Source of the DNA: Bacillota bacterium | Lineage (GTDB): Bacteria; Bacillota; Clostridia; Lachnospirales; Lachnospiraceae | DNA length: 30,357 nucleotides | Direction: 5' to 3' | Assembly (NCBI GenBank): GCA_023411225.1 | Contig: JAEYPA010000094.1 | Span: 1-30,357, forward strand | Shown: in pieces, positions 7,435 to 16,289 of the stretch | Position numbering within the stretch: position 1 is the first letter of the stretch | How the letters are laid out: every line of letters begins with the position of its first letter | Translations under genes and position numbers: made by a program | The notes under the pieces: model-generated | What the model was told of the DNA's origin: nothing | The model's database searches: none | Seen by the model: the letters and a program-made list of their open reading frames with translations, nothing else

Positions 7435-8790
7435 ATGAAAAAGGTAATTACATATGGTTCCTTTGATTTATTCCATGAAGGACATTATAATTTGTTAAAA
7501 CGTGCGAAAGCACTTGGAGATTACTTAATTGTAGGAGTTACCACCGAACAATTTGATGAATCCAGAGGAAAATTGAACGTTATAGATTCCTTAATTGATC
7601 GCATTGAGAATGTAAAGAAAAGTGGTTTGGCTGATAAAATCATTGTGGAAGACCATGAAGGACAAAAGGCAGAAGATATAGAGAAATATGATATTGATGT
7701 TTTTGTACTTGGTTCTGATTGGACAGGAAGCTTTGACTATCTCAAGGATTTGTGTGAGGTAGTGTACCTTGAAAGAACAAAAAGTATTTCGAGTACAATG
7801 CTTCGCCTTCAGAAATATCCTATCATACGGTTAGGGATAATTGGTACTGGGAGAATTGCAGAAAGATTTGTTCCGGAAGTGAAATATGTTAGTGGCGTTA
7901 CTGTGGTGAGCGCTTTTAATCCACAAAGTAAAAGTGCAAAAGCCTTTGCAGAAAAGTTTGAATTAGATTCCTATACCGATGATATTAATATGTTTTTACA
8001 AGGTGTAGATGCGGTATATATTGCATCTCCCCATGAAACACATTATGCATATGCAAAGACAGTTCTGGAACATGGAAAGCATGTGTTATGTGAAAAACCA
8101 ATGGCTTTAAAGAGAATACAGGCAGAGGAATTATTTAGACTGGCGAATAAACAGCATTTGGTTTTGATAGAGGCTATAAAAACAGCTTACTGTCCTGGAT
8201 TTAACCGACTTTTAGGGATAGCAAGAAGTGGTAAGATTGGTACCATCTGTGATGTTGAGGCATGCTTTACAAGATTAACGGATAGCAATTTAAGAGAACG
8301 TGCTGATATTCAATATGGTGGAAGTTTTCTTGAATTTGGAAGTCATACAATATTACCGATTATAAAATTACTAGGCTTAAATTATGATTCTATTCAATTT
8401 AACAGTATCCTAGATGAAAATGGCATAGATTTATATACAAAGACATACTTGATTTATAAGAATGCAATGGGTTTATCAAAAAGTGGTGTCGCAGTAAAGT
8501 CGGAAGGCCAGTTGATAATTGCTGGTACGAATGGATATATTCTGGCAGAATCACCTTGGTGGCTCACACGCACTTTTGAGGTACATTATGAAGATCCTAA
8601 TCATATTGAAAAGCATAACGCTAGTTTTCTAGGGGATGGATTAAGGTATGAAATTAGTGACTTTGTATCATTAATCAATAGTTCAGAAAGAGAATCTTTT
8701 AAGTTTACGCAGAAAGAGTCGATTGCATTAGCTGATATTATGGAAAAGTTTATGTTAAAAAGGGAGCAGTATCATAATACAGAGGAGTAG
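7435..8790 (+). CDS. Bifunctional cytidylyltransferase (TagD-like) / Gfo-Idh-MocA oxidoreductase
   Basis: 451 aa fusion. Residues 1-~128 match glycerol-3-phosphate cytidylyltransferase: YGSFDLFHEGHYNLL (HxGH motif), DYLIVGVTTEQF, DVFVLGSDWTGSFDYLKDLC, and RTKSISSTMLR. Residues ~132-451 are an NAD(P)-dependent oxidoreductase: RLGIIGTGRIAERF for nucleotide binding, VDAVYIASPHETHYAYA, and CEKPMAL carrying the conserved Lys. The likely joint role is to reduce a keto compound to an alcohol phosphate and activate it as a CDP-alcohol, by analogy with the bifunctional CDP-ribitol enzyme Bcs1 of Haemophilus. The reading frame is open from 7378, but the ATG at 7435 with GAGGT just upstream and a canonical MKKVITYG start is preferred. 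It is three bases from the next gene. The identity of the alcohol is unknown. Confidence 0.87.
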   Translation: MKKVITYGSFDLFHEGHYNLLKRAKALGDYLIVGVTTEQFDESRGKLNVIDSLIDRIENVKKSGLADKIIVEDHEGQKAEDIEKYDIDVFVLGSDWTGSFDYLKDLCEVVYLERTKSISSTMLRLQKYPIIRLGIIGTGRIAERFVPEVKYVSGVTVVSAFNPQSKSAKAFAEKFELDSYTDDINMFLQGVDAVYIASPHETHYAYAKTVLEHGKHVLCEKPMALKRIQAEELFRLANKQHLVLIEAIKTAYCPGFNRLLGIARSGKIGTICDVEACFTRLTDSNLRERADIQYGGSFLEFGSHTILPIIKLLGLNYDSIQFNSILDENGIDLYTKTYLIYKNAMGLSKSGVAVKSEGQLIIAGTNGYILAESPWWLTRTFEVHYEDPNHIEKHNASFLGDGLRYEISDFVSLINSSERESFKFTQKESIALADIMEKFMLKREQYHNTEE

Positions 8791-8793
8791 AGC

Positions 8794-9921
8794 ATGAAAA
8801 AATATAAAGTACTTCATTTTCCAATTGCCAACTCAAGGGGCGGTATTACAAACTATGCATTAACGAATTGGGAATATATTAATAAAGAAATGTTTCAGTT
8901 TGATTTTGCTACTTTAAGTAAGACACTGGATTTTGAGGAAGAATTAAAGGCAGAAGGATGTAAAGTTCATTATTTATCTTGCTATGCAGAAGAGAATAAG
9001 GAAAAGTTTATTCAGGAGTTTTCTGAGCTTCTTGAAAATAAATATGATATTTTACATCTTCATACAACATACTGGAAGAGCAAACTAGTTGAAGAATGTG
9101 CGATAAAAAAGGGCGTTCCTAGAATTATTATTCATGCACATAGCACAGGTATATGGAATCAGCCAGATGAAAGAGTAAGAAATGATCTTCTTAACATACA
9201 TAATCAAGTAAAGAACTCATTAACCACGCAGGATGCAACAGATTTTTGGGCTTGTTCACAATTAGCAGCGGATTGGCTCTATGGAAAAAATATTGATCAG
9301 GATAGGATTAAAATCCTTAATAATGCTATACCTATTGATAAATACACCTATTCTAAGAATGTAAGAGAAAACTATCGAGACTTATTAGGGATAGAACAGG
9401 ATGATTTTATACTTGGTCATGTCGGCCGGTTTGCCTACGAGAAAAACCATGAATTTCTTATCGAGGTGTTTCATCAGATTCAAAAAGGCATACCAAATGC
9501 GAAACTTCTACTTATTGGTATCGGGCCCTTAAAAGAATTAATGATTGATAAAGTAAACAAGTTAGGGCTTCAGAATAAAGTAATCTTTTTAGAAAAAAGA
9601 AATGATGTGAATAACTTATTGATGGTTATGGATGTATTTTTACTTCCATCGTTATTTGAAGGATTCTCTATTGTTCTGTTAGAGGCGCAGATATCCGGAT
9701 TAAAGTGTATCAGTAGTGACCGTGTGCCTTCAGAAGTAAGGCTAACCGAGAATATGGAATGTTTATTATTAGATAGAGAAATTTGGTGCAAAAGAATCTT
9801 TTCTCTTTCAAAGGGATATGAAAGACGAGATATGGGAAAAGAAATCAGTGAAGCTGGATTTGATATTAAGCATCAGATAAAGCTGATTGAACGATTATAT
9901 GTGGGGGATGTTAATATATGA
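8794..9921 (+). CDS. GT4-family glycosyltransferase
   Basis: 375 aa, a GT-B retaining glycosyltransferase. The N-terminal half opens KVLHFPIANSRGGITNYAL and contains DILHLHTTYWKS and RIIIHAHSTGIW. The C-terminal donor half shows GHVGRFAYEKNHEFLIEVF, KLLLIGIGPLKELM and the EX7E motif in LFEGFSIVLLEAQISGLKC (~289). It uses a nucleotide sugar to extend the glycan. Unlike the three GT4 proteins further downstream it has no Rossmann-like extension. It starts three bases after the previous stop and overlaps the next gene by four bases (ATGA at 9918-9921), so translation of the three genes is probably coupled. Confidence 0.9.
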   Translation: MKKYKVLHFPIANSRGGITNYALTNWEYINKEMFQFDFATLSKTLDFEEELKAEGCKVHYLSCYAEENKEKFIQEFSELLENKYDILHLHTTYWKSKLVEECAIKKGVPRIIIHAHSTGIWNQPDERVRNDLLNIHNQVKNSLTTQDATDFWACSQLAADWLYGKNIDQDRIKILNNAIPIDKYTYSKNVRENYRDLLGIEQDDFILGHVGRFAYEKNHEFLIEVFHQIQKGIPNAKLLLIGIGPLKELMIDKVNKLGLQNKVIFLEKRNDVNNLLMVMDVFLLPSLFEGFSIVLLEAQISGLKCISSDRVPSEVRLTENMECLLLDREIWCKRIFSLSKGYERRDMGKEISEAGFDIKHQIKLIERLYVGDVNI

Positions 9922-12371
9922 GAGCATACATAAAGAAAAAATTGTGTGAATTAATCAATTCTCTATATAAGGCACATGAAGAAATTGCCACGCTATCATT
10001 AGCTACGGATATTAATCAGATTATGGATATACTTACAGAATGTCAACAGGCTGCAATTGCAATAGGCGAGAATATAGAGAATACGGAAGAAAAAGGTACC
10101 ACAGCGGTATCTTTATTAGAGTCGTATTGCGATGACTTATATGGGTTAAGTTTACATATTTCTAATAGGTTAGAAGTTATGAAACGATTAAAACGGTTAA
10201 GTCATATATTAAAAAAAGTAGAGGATTATCTTAATCATCAGATTATTCTAACATATGAGATTGTCTTTTTACCTTATAAAGCATCTATGTGGGATAGCAT
10301 GGAGAGTATCTGGATGGAGTTTATAAAGGATTCTCATTTTAATACTCATGTGATTCCAATTCCCTATTATGAAAAAAAAGCAAAAAGTATTGATCAGCAA
10401 CTATGCTATGAAGGAGATTTATTGCCTACTAATGTTATAATTGAAGATTATCAAAAGGTGAATCTAGAAGTACTACATCCAGATGTTATTATTTTTCATA
10501 ATCCTTATGATCAATTTAATAAAGTTACCAGTGTTCACCCAGCTTTTTATTCAGCTAAGTTAAAAGAATATACGGATATGCTTATTTATACACCATATTA
10601 TGTTGCTGAAGGAAGAATACCGGAGGCACATTTAATGTTTCCTTCCTATATTCATGCAGATAAAATTATAGTACAAGGTCAGCAGGCATATGACCAATTA
10701 AAAGAGACCATCAGTGCAGATAAGCTTCTTATGTTTGGTTCACCAAAGATAGATCGCGTGCTAAATTATGAGAATAACAAAGATAAATTGAAAATCCCAA
10801 AAACTTGGAATTCAATAATTAAAAATCGAAAGGTAATTCTCTATAATACTAGTATAACATCACTTTTGCAATATGGAGAAATGGCGCTAGATAAGATTGA
10901 AATGGTATTAAAAGGATTTCAAGATAGAAAAGACGTAGTTATATTGTGGCGACCACATCCTTTGTATAGATCTACTCTAATTGCCATGAAACCAGAATTA
11001 GTGCAAAGATATGACGTTATACAACAGAATTTCATCGCAAATAAAATGGGAATTCTAGATACAGGCGCTGATTTAAATCTAGCCATTGCCATCAGTGATG
11101 CGTATATAGGGGAAGATACCTCTTCCATGGCTACTTTATTCGATGTGACGAAAAAGCCAATGCTTTTGTTGGATAATAAGATAAATAATTACGAGCAATT
11201 GAGAACCTCACCAATTTATGATATGTATTGTGATAAACAAAGCAAATGGTTCATTATTGATGAATTTAAGGTAATTGCTAAGTGTAATTTTTCAGATAGA
11301 ACAGTAGAGATTGTAAAACAAATACCTGAGGAACTGTATAGATATAGTGGCTCTTATTGTAGAATTTTTAAGAGAGAGCAACGAATTATATTAATACCTT
11401 TCAGAGAAGATAAGATTTTAGAATATAATCTGGATGACGATGAGTTTACATATGAAAAAGTAGAAAATAGCAAAGATAACGGTAATTTCTTTACTGTAGT
11501 ATACTATGATAATGCGCTTTATTTAGCACCTCACTGTTATCAAGGAATTGTAAGATACGATCTAAAAAATCATGAATGTAGTTATTATTGTGATGAACTA
11601 CTAAATGATAAGAATTGTAAATATGGAATAGGCCGACAATACAAGAATAAACTCTATTTTGCGTCAATGGAATCCAATAGAATGGTTGAATTTAATATGG
11701 ATTCAAAAAGTGTCACAATTCATACCATAGGCGAAGAAAATAGGGGTTTTTATTGGCTGGATACGGATGGAAAATATTTTTGGCTAATAGATATAGATAG
11801 GAATAATATATTTCAATGGAGTTATGACAAGAATGAGTTAAAGCAAATAGAATTAAATATCAAACATAAAATTGAAGGATTAATAGCTGGAAATGACTAT
11901 GTATTACTTTTTCCAGAATTAACAGAAGACTACAAGTTATATAAATTAAATAAGAAAAATGGGTTTCTTGACATATTTGCTCATTCAATGAAAATCAATA
12001 TAGAGTCAAGGAATGAAATTTTGCTATCATACAGTTACTTAGCTAAAATCAATGATTATACTGTTCTTGCAAACAGACTGACTGATGCAGCATTGTTAGA
12101 GATTGATCTTGAAAAACAGAAGTATGAAATAATAAAGCTCGAATTAAACAACATCAAACAATTGGTTCAAGATAAGAATTTTATAAATGGCATTAAATTT
12201 AATTCGATTCATAGAAATATGTATCATGAATCACAGGCATTTCGTGTAGGATCATTTGTGGACGCTATATCTGCTGATTCTATTATAAAAGAAGAATCCC
12301 TTTTAGATATTATAAATGATGGGATTAGTTGTGGGAAAAAAGTCTATGATTATATTAAGAGAAATATATAA
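9918..12371 (+). CDS. CDP-glycerol glycerophosphotransferase-like protein with C-terminal propeller-like region
   Basis: 817 aa in three parts. Residues 1-~110 are helical (LINSLYKAHEEIATLSLATD ... VSLLESYCDDLYGL), an N-terminal module I associate with this protein type in Lachnospiraceae. Residues ~115-420 resemble the TagF catalytic domain: YTPYYVAEGR, IIVQGQQAYDQL, FGSPKIDRVL, ILWRPHPLY with the conserved His (~345), and YIGEDTSSMATLFDV. Residues ~440-770 are a run of beta-strand repeats (e.g. EYNLDDDEFTYEKVE, RYDLKNHECSYYCDE, EFNMDSKSVTIHTIGE, LYKLNKKNGFLDIFAH) that look like a beta-propeller. TagF enzymes add glycerol phosphate from CDP-glycerol in teichoic acid synthesis, so this one probably transfers a phospho-alcohol to the glycan. 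The propeller is not part of classical TagF. Confidence 0.84.
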   Translation: MRAYIKKKLCELINSLYKAHEEIATLSLATDINQIMDILTECQQAAIAIGENIENTEEKGTTAVSLLESYCDDLYGLSLHISNRLEVMKRLKRLSHILKKVEDYLNHQIILTYEIVFLPYKASMWDSMESIWMEFIKDSHFNTHVIPIPYYEKKAKSIDQQLCYEGDLLPTNVIIEDYQKVNLEVLHPDVIIFHNPYDQFNKVTSVHPAFYSAKLKEYTDMLIYTPYYVAEGRIPEAHLMFPSYIHADKIIVQGQQAYDQLKETISADKLLMFGSPKIDRVLNYENNKDKLKIPKTWNSIIKNRKVILYNTSITSLLQYGEMALDKIEMVLKGFQDRKDVVILWRPHPLYRSTLIAMKPELVQRYDVIQQNFIANKMGILDTGADLNLAIAISDAYIGEDTSSMATLFDVTKKPMLLLDNKINNYEQLRTSPIYDMYCDKQSKWFIIDEFKVIAKCNFSDRTVEIVKQIPEELYRYSGSYCRIFKREQRIILIPFREDKILEYNLDDDEFTYEKVENSKDNGNFFTVVYYDNALYLAPHCYQGIVRYDLKNHECSYYCDELLNDKNCKYGIGRQYKNKLYFASMESNRMVEFNMDSKSVTIHTIGEENRGFYWLDTDGKYFWLIDIDRNNIFQWSYDKNELKQIELNIKHKIEGLIAGNDYVLLFPELTEDYKLYKLNKKNGFLDIFAHSMKINIESRNEILLSYSYLAKINDYTVLANRLTDAALLEIDLEKQKYEIIKLELNNIKQLVQDKNFINGIKFNSIHRNMYHESQAFRVGSFVDAISADSIIKEESLLDIINDGISCGKKVYDYIKRNI

Positions 12372-12427
12372 GTTTACTCAATGTAGAATCAAGTCACAAG
12401 TATTGTTATGAGAAAGGAAATAGAGGA

Positions 12428-13624
12428 ATGGTTCGATTAACAATCATTGTTCCGGTATACAATGTTGAAAAATATATCGCTCAGTGTCTAGAAAGCTTAG
12501 TTCATCAGACACTGAAGAATGTTGAAATTATATGTGTGAATGATGGCTCTAGCGATAGATCAGGTGCTATCTGTGATGATTATGCCAAAAAATATTCTAA
12601 TGTACGTGTGATTCACAAGGAGAATGAAGGAGTAACTAAGGCAAGAATTACTGGGCTTAAAGATGCTACCTCAGACTATGTAGCTTTTGTTGATAGTGAT
12701 GACTGGATTGAACCAGAGTTATATTCAAAGCTACTTGAAAAAATGATGAATTATAAATGTGATTTTGTTAGCTCTGGATATTTATGTGATATGGAGAATA
12801 CAGTCTCCCATGAATACAATACTATACCGGAGGGAATTTATAATACTCAAGAAGATGGTTATAAGTTCTATCAAACAATGATATATAATGGGAAGGCATT
12901 TAATCATGGTATTCTTAGATCATGTTGTGCGAAGATATTTCGAAAAGACTTATTATTAGAGCAAATCAGTAAGGTGTCCCCTGTGATTAAATATGGAGAG
13001 GATGCTGTAACTGTATATAGCTATCTGCTAAAGTGTAAAAAGGTATATATATTTCACTATGCGGGATATCATTACCGTCAGAGAGCTAATTCTGCAATTG
13101 GAAAGCAATATTCAGATTATTTTATGCAAGTACAGGAGATCTATACATGTATAAAAAGGGAAATCTGTAATCATCCTGCAAAAGAGTATTTAGTTAATCA
13201 GATGAATCAATATATATCTGAACTACTTTTATATGGTATAAACTATCTGAGTGATATCAAACAGACGATACATATTCCGTACTATAATTTCCCAGATAAT
13301 CTATTGATTAAAAATAAAAGAATATTACTATATGGAGCTGGTAAAGTAGGACAAGCTTTTTATCAACAATTCCGAACAGATAAATTATGTTCTATTGTTG
13401 GCTGGGTGGATAAAAACCCAGATAGATATAAAAATATTCTAGCTGAAGTTAAGGGCTTAGACCAGATAAACCAGATATCTTTTGATCTGCTTATCATTGC
13501 ATTGAGATACCAGGAGATTGCCATGATTATCAAGCAGGAATTAATACAGAATGGAATTAATCCGGACAAGATAATCTGGAAACAGCCCGTAGATTTCTTT
13601 GAGTATTATAGTTGTATTAAGTAA
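12428..13624 (+). CDS. GT2-family glycosyltransferase + Rossmann-like domain
   Basis: 398 aa. Residues 1-~230 are a GT-A family 2 glycosyltransferase: RLTIIVPVYNVEKYIAQCLE, IICVNDGSSDRSG, VRVIHKENEGVTKARITGLK and the metal-binding VDSDDWIEPE. Residues ~298-390 are the recurring Rossmann-like domain (KRILLYGAGKVGQAFYQQF, VGWVDKNPDRY, FDLLIIALR). The ATG is preceded by AGAAAGGAAA. It is followed after 27 bases by a close paralogue of the same architecture and almost equal length; the two share GYHYRQ and the VYIFHYAGYH / VCVLDYIGYH segment in the middle. A tandem duplication followed by specialisation for different linkages is likely. Confidence 0.9.
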   Translation: MVRLTIIVPVYNVEKYIAQCLESLVHQTLKNVEIICVNDGSSDRSGAICDDYAKKYSNVRVIHKENEGVTKARITGLKDATSDYVAFVDSDDWIEPELYSKLLEKMMNYKCDFVSSGYLCDMENTVSHEYNTIPEGIYNTQEDGYKFYQTMIYNGKAFNHGILRSCCAKIFRKDLLLEQISKVSPVIKYGEDAVTVYSYLLKCKKVYIFHYAGYHYRQRANSAIGKQYSDYFMQVQEIYTCIKREICNHPAKEYLVNQMNQYISELLLYGINYLSDIKQTIHIPYYNFPDNLLIKNKRILLYGAGKVGQAFYQQFRTDKLCSIVGWVDKNPDRYKNILAEVKGLDQINQISFDLLIIALRYQEIAMIIKQELIQNGINPDKIIWKQPVDFFEYYSCIK

Positions 13625-13651
13625 ATTATAAAATTGGAGGGGGAGATGTGA

Positions 13652-14842
13652 ATGGATAAAGTCTCACTGATTATCACCATTTATAATAAAGAGAAGTTTC
13701 TGAATCAATGTTTGAAAAGCTCCGTCCAACAAACCTATGAAAATCTCGAAATAATATGTGTGGATGACGGCTCAACAGATGGATCACAAGATATATGTAA
13801 AAAATATGAAAAAGAGTTTGATAACATTAAATTTATATATAAACACCACCAAGGTAGTATAGATGCAAGGTTAACTGGAGTTGAAGCAGCTACTGGTAAA
13901 TATATTGGCTTCATGGACGGTGATGATTGGATTGACAAAGATTATATCGAAAAGCTTTACTATGGAATAAAAGAAAGTGATTCTGATTTGATTGAAACTG
14001 GATTTGTCCTCGAGTGGACTAATAAAACTCAAGAAGTAATCAGTAAGTTGGTGCCTGGCGTTTATGACACCATAGCAAATAATTATGAGTTCTATACACA
14101 TATGATGTATGCTGATAAATACCAAAGTTTTGGGATTATGCCTAGTCTATGTGTTAAATTAATGAGAAGAGATATGCTTTTGGAATCAATTAGAAAGGTA
14201 GATTCGCAGATTAAGGTAGGGGAGGATTTGGCAATTACTTTTCACTATGTATTAGAGTGTAAAAAAGTCTGCGTGTTGGACTACATAGGATATCATTATA
14301 GACAACTGGAAGATTCTTTACTTCACAGAGAACATGATGATTTTTTTATACAGATTCACAGAATATATTCCTCCTTATACAAGAAAGCAAAAACACATCC
14401 TGTTTCACTGGTTCTTATAGAACAGATCAATAATTATATATCTCAATTAATAATTAATGCAATTAATACCTATACAGATATTCGCAAGAGCATTCAAATC
14501 CCATACTTTAAGTTCCCTGTAGAGAAAATAAAGCAATTTTCTAGAATTGCTATCTATGGCGCGGGTATGGTAGGAGAGGCTTATTACCGTCAACTTACAG
14601 CTGGAAATGCATTTGAAGTAGTCTATTGGGCAGACCAAAATACTGGTGTTAGTAAGTATAATAGAATTATGGTAGGAGATATAGAAGACTTAAAGAATAT
14701 AGGATATGATATTGTATTAATTGCTATTAAAGAGGAAAAAACAGCAAGGGAAATTAAGAATAATTTGATGCAACACGGGATAGAAGCTGACAAAATTGTT
14801 TGGGAGCAACCGGTTAGTATGTACGAATATTATAAGTATTAG
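13652..14842 (+). CDS. GT2-family glycosyltransferase + Rossmann-like domain (paralogue)
   Basis: 396 aa. The GT-A domain (1-~230) has KVSLIITIYNKEKFLNQCLK, IICVDDGSTDGSQD, and the acidic motif MDGDDWID, where Gly replaces the Ser of its neighbour's VDSDDW. The Rossmann-like domain (~297-390) reads RIAIYGAGMVGEAYYRQL, VYWADQNTGV, YDIVLIAIK. It aligns with the preceding protein end to end, including the shared linker pattern (INNYISQLIINAIN versus MNQYISELLLYGIN) and the ending 'W.QPV...EYY'. A strong GGAGGGGGAG (13636-13645) precedes the ATG. The stop codon overlaps the ribosome binding site of the next gene. Confidence 0.9.
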   Translation: MDKVSLIITIYNKEKFLNQCLKSSVQQTYENLEIICVDDGSTDGSQDICKKYEKEFDNIKFIYKHHQGSIDARLTGVEAATGKYIGFMDGDDWIDKDYIEKLYYGIKESDSDLIETGFVLEWTNKTQEVISKLVPGVYDTIANNYEFYTHMMYADKYQSFGIMPSLCVKLMRRDMLLESIRKVDSQIKVGEDLAITFHYVLECKKVCVLDYIGYHYRQLEDSLLHREHDDFFIQIHRIYSSLYKKAKTHPVSLVLIEQINNYISQLIINAINTYTDIRKSIQIPYFKFPVEKIKQFSRIAIYGAGMVGEAYYRQLTAGNAFEVVYWADQNTGVSKYNRIMVGDIEDLKNIGYDIVLIAIKEEKTAREIKNNLMQHGIEADKIVWEQPVSMYEYYKY

Positions 14843-14852
14843 AGGGAAAAAA

Positions 14853-16271
14853 ATGAAACTGATTATCTATGGTGCAGGTATCCTAGGAAAAAGAACATTT
14901 AAAGTATTACATAGTTTTGGAATAGAAGTGGAATGCTTTGTCGACAAAAATTTGGACAAACAAAGTAGGCAATACTGCGGAAAAGATGTTTTGTCAATGA
15001 ACGAATTGCTTAATCGAAGTTGGAAGGAAACTTACTTTATTATAGCTGTAAGTACTAAGTATTATTCACAGGTGGATGAGTACTTATTAGAATGTGGAAT
15101 CCAAAAAAATCAAATATTAATTCTAGAGCAAATTCTTTTAGAGTATTATGAGAAAAATCCAATGCAGGGAATCGTAGGAAAAGGAAACCATATAGAGGAA
15201 TCTTTTGTGTTTGATACAGGAGATTGTGCGAATATTGGTGGCGTTGAGACACTTGTATGTTCCTTTACTAGAGAATTAAAAGACAGAGGTAAAAAGGTTC
15301 ATTTTGTTTTTTCAGGAGATATAGAGAACATTCCAGAAGATATTAGGGAGTGTGTGATTCCCTATAGGTTTATTACAGTAAAGGAAGAGGACTCTTATGA
15401 GCAGATTCCAGATAAGGTAAAGCACATGGTAAAGCGCATGGTGGACATGCGTCCATGCAAAATCTATCTTAGCCATATTAACTTTATCTTTATTGCAGCA
15501 AAAATTGCGAAACAGTTGTATTCAGAGGACATACAAATTATTTCTATGGTGCATTCATGTGATATACATACAATTAGTGTGAATGGTTTGCTAGCTGATG
15601 AATTAGATCGAATTATTTGTGTGAATGCATATATTAAGAAGATGTTACAAGAGCTATATCCCTCGGTCCATGGTAAAGTTGAATCACTAGATAGTCCTGT
15701 ATTCTATGATAATGAGTTCAGTAGAGATTATAGTAATAGCAAGAAACCTTTAGTACTTGGGTATGGGGGGAGAATTGTTATTTTACAGAAACGTTCCAAT
15801 CTCATTATTGATTTACTGGATCATCTGGAAAGCATGATGATAGATTATAGGCTATATATAGCAGGAGATGGTCCATACATGCAGCAATTGATTCAAGAGG
15901 TAAACAGTAGACAGCTAAACAATAAAGTAAAATTACTAGGAGTATTGACACAGAAGCAAATGATATATTTCTGGGAGCAAACAGATATTTTTATTAATGT
16001 ATCGGACTATGAGGGATTAAGTATTTCCATGTTAGAGGCGATGTCCACGGGTGCCGTTCCAGTGGTAACTGATGTGGATGGTATCCATGAGGCAGTGGAA
16101 AATGGATTTAACGGATATATAACTCCAATAAATGATATAAGAGCAATGGCAGTCAGAATAGAAGAATTGGGATATCATAGAGAAAAGTTGATGAAGATGA
16201 GTAAAAATGCAAGAGAAACGATTCAAAAAAGAGGAAGTTTAAGTGAGTATATAGACCAATTAGTAAGATAG
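14853..16271 (+). CDS. Rossmann-like + GT4 glycosyltransferase (paralogue 1 of 3)
   Basis: 472 aa. Residues 1-~95 are the Rossmann-like domain (KLIIYGAGILGKRTFKVL, CFVDKNLDKQS, YFIIAVST). Residues ~120-472 are a GT-B family 4 glycosyltransferase: FVFDTGDCANIGGVETLVCS, YGGRIVILQKRSNLI, YIAGDGPYMQQL, and the EX7E motif in YEGLSISMLEAMSTG (~386). It shares architecture with the proteins at 17099 and 18510. The frame is open from 14796, inside the previous gene, but the ATG at 14853 with AGAGGGA (14841-14847) and the start MKLIIYGAG, matching its paralogues, is the real one. The ribosome binding site overlaps the upstream stop codon. Confidence 0.9.
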   Translation: MKLIIYGAGILGKRTFKVLHSFGIEVECFVDKNLDKQSRQYCGKDVLSMNELLNRSWKETYFIIAVSTKYYSQVDEYLLECGIQKNQILILEQILLEYYEKNPMQGIVGKGNHIEESFVFDTGDCANIGGVETLVCSFTRELKDRGKKVHFVFSGDIENIPEDIRECVIPYRFITVKEEDSYEQIPDKVKHMVKRMVDMRPCKIYLSHINFIFIAAKIAKQLYSEDIQIISMVHSCDIHTISVNGLLADELDRIICVNAYIKKMLQELYPSVHGKVESLDSPVFYDNEFSRDYSNSKKPLVLGYGGRIVILQKRSNLIIDLLDHLESMMIDYRLYIAGDGPYMQQLIQEVNSRQLNNKVKLLGVLTQKQMIYFWEQTDIFINVSDYEGLSISMLEAMSTGAVPVVTDVDGIHEAVENGFNGYITPINDIRAMAVRIEELGYHREKLMKMSKNARETIQKRGSLSEYIDQLVR

Positions 16272-16289
16272 ATCATGGGAGGATACAGG

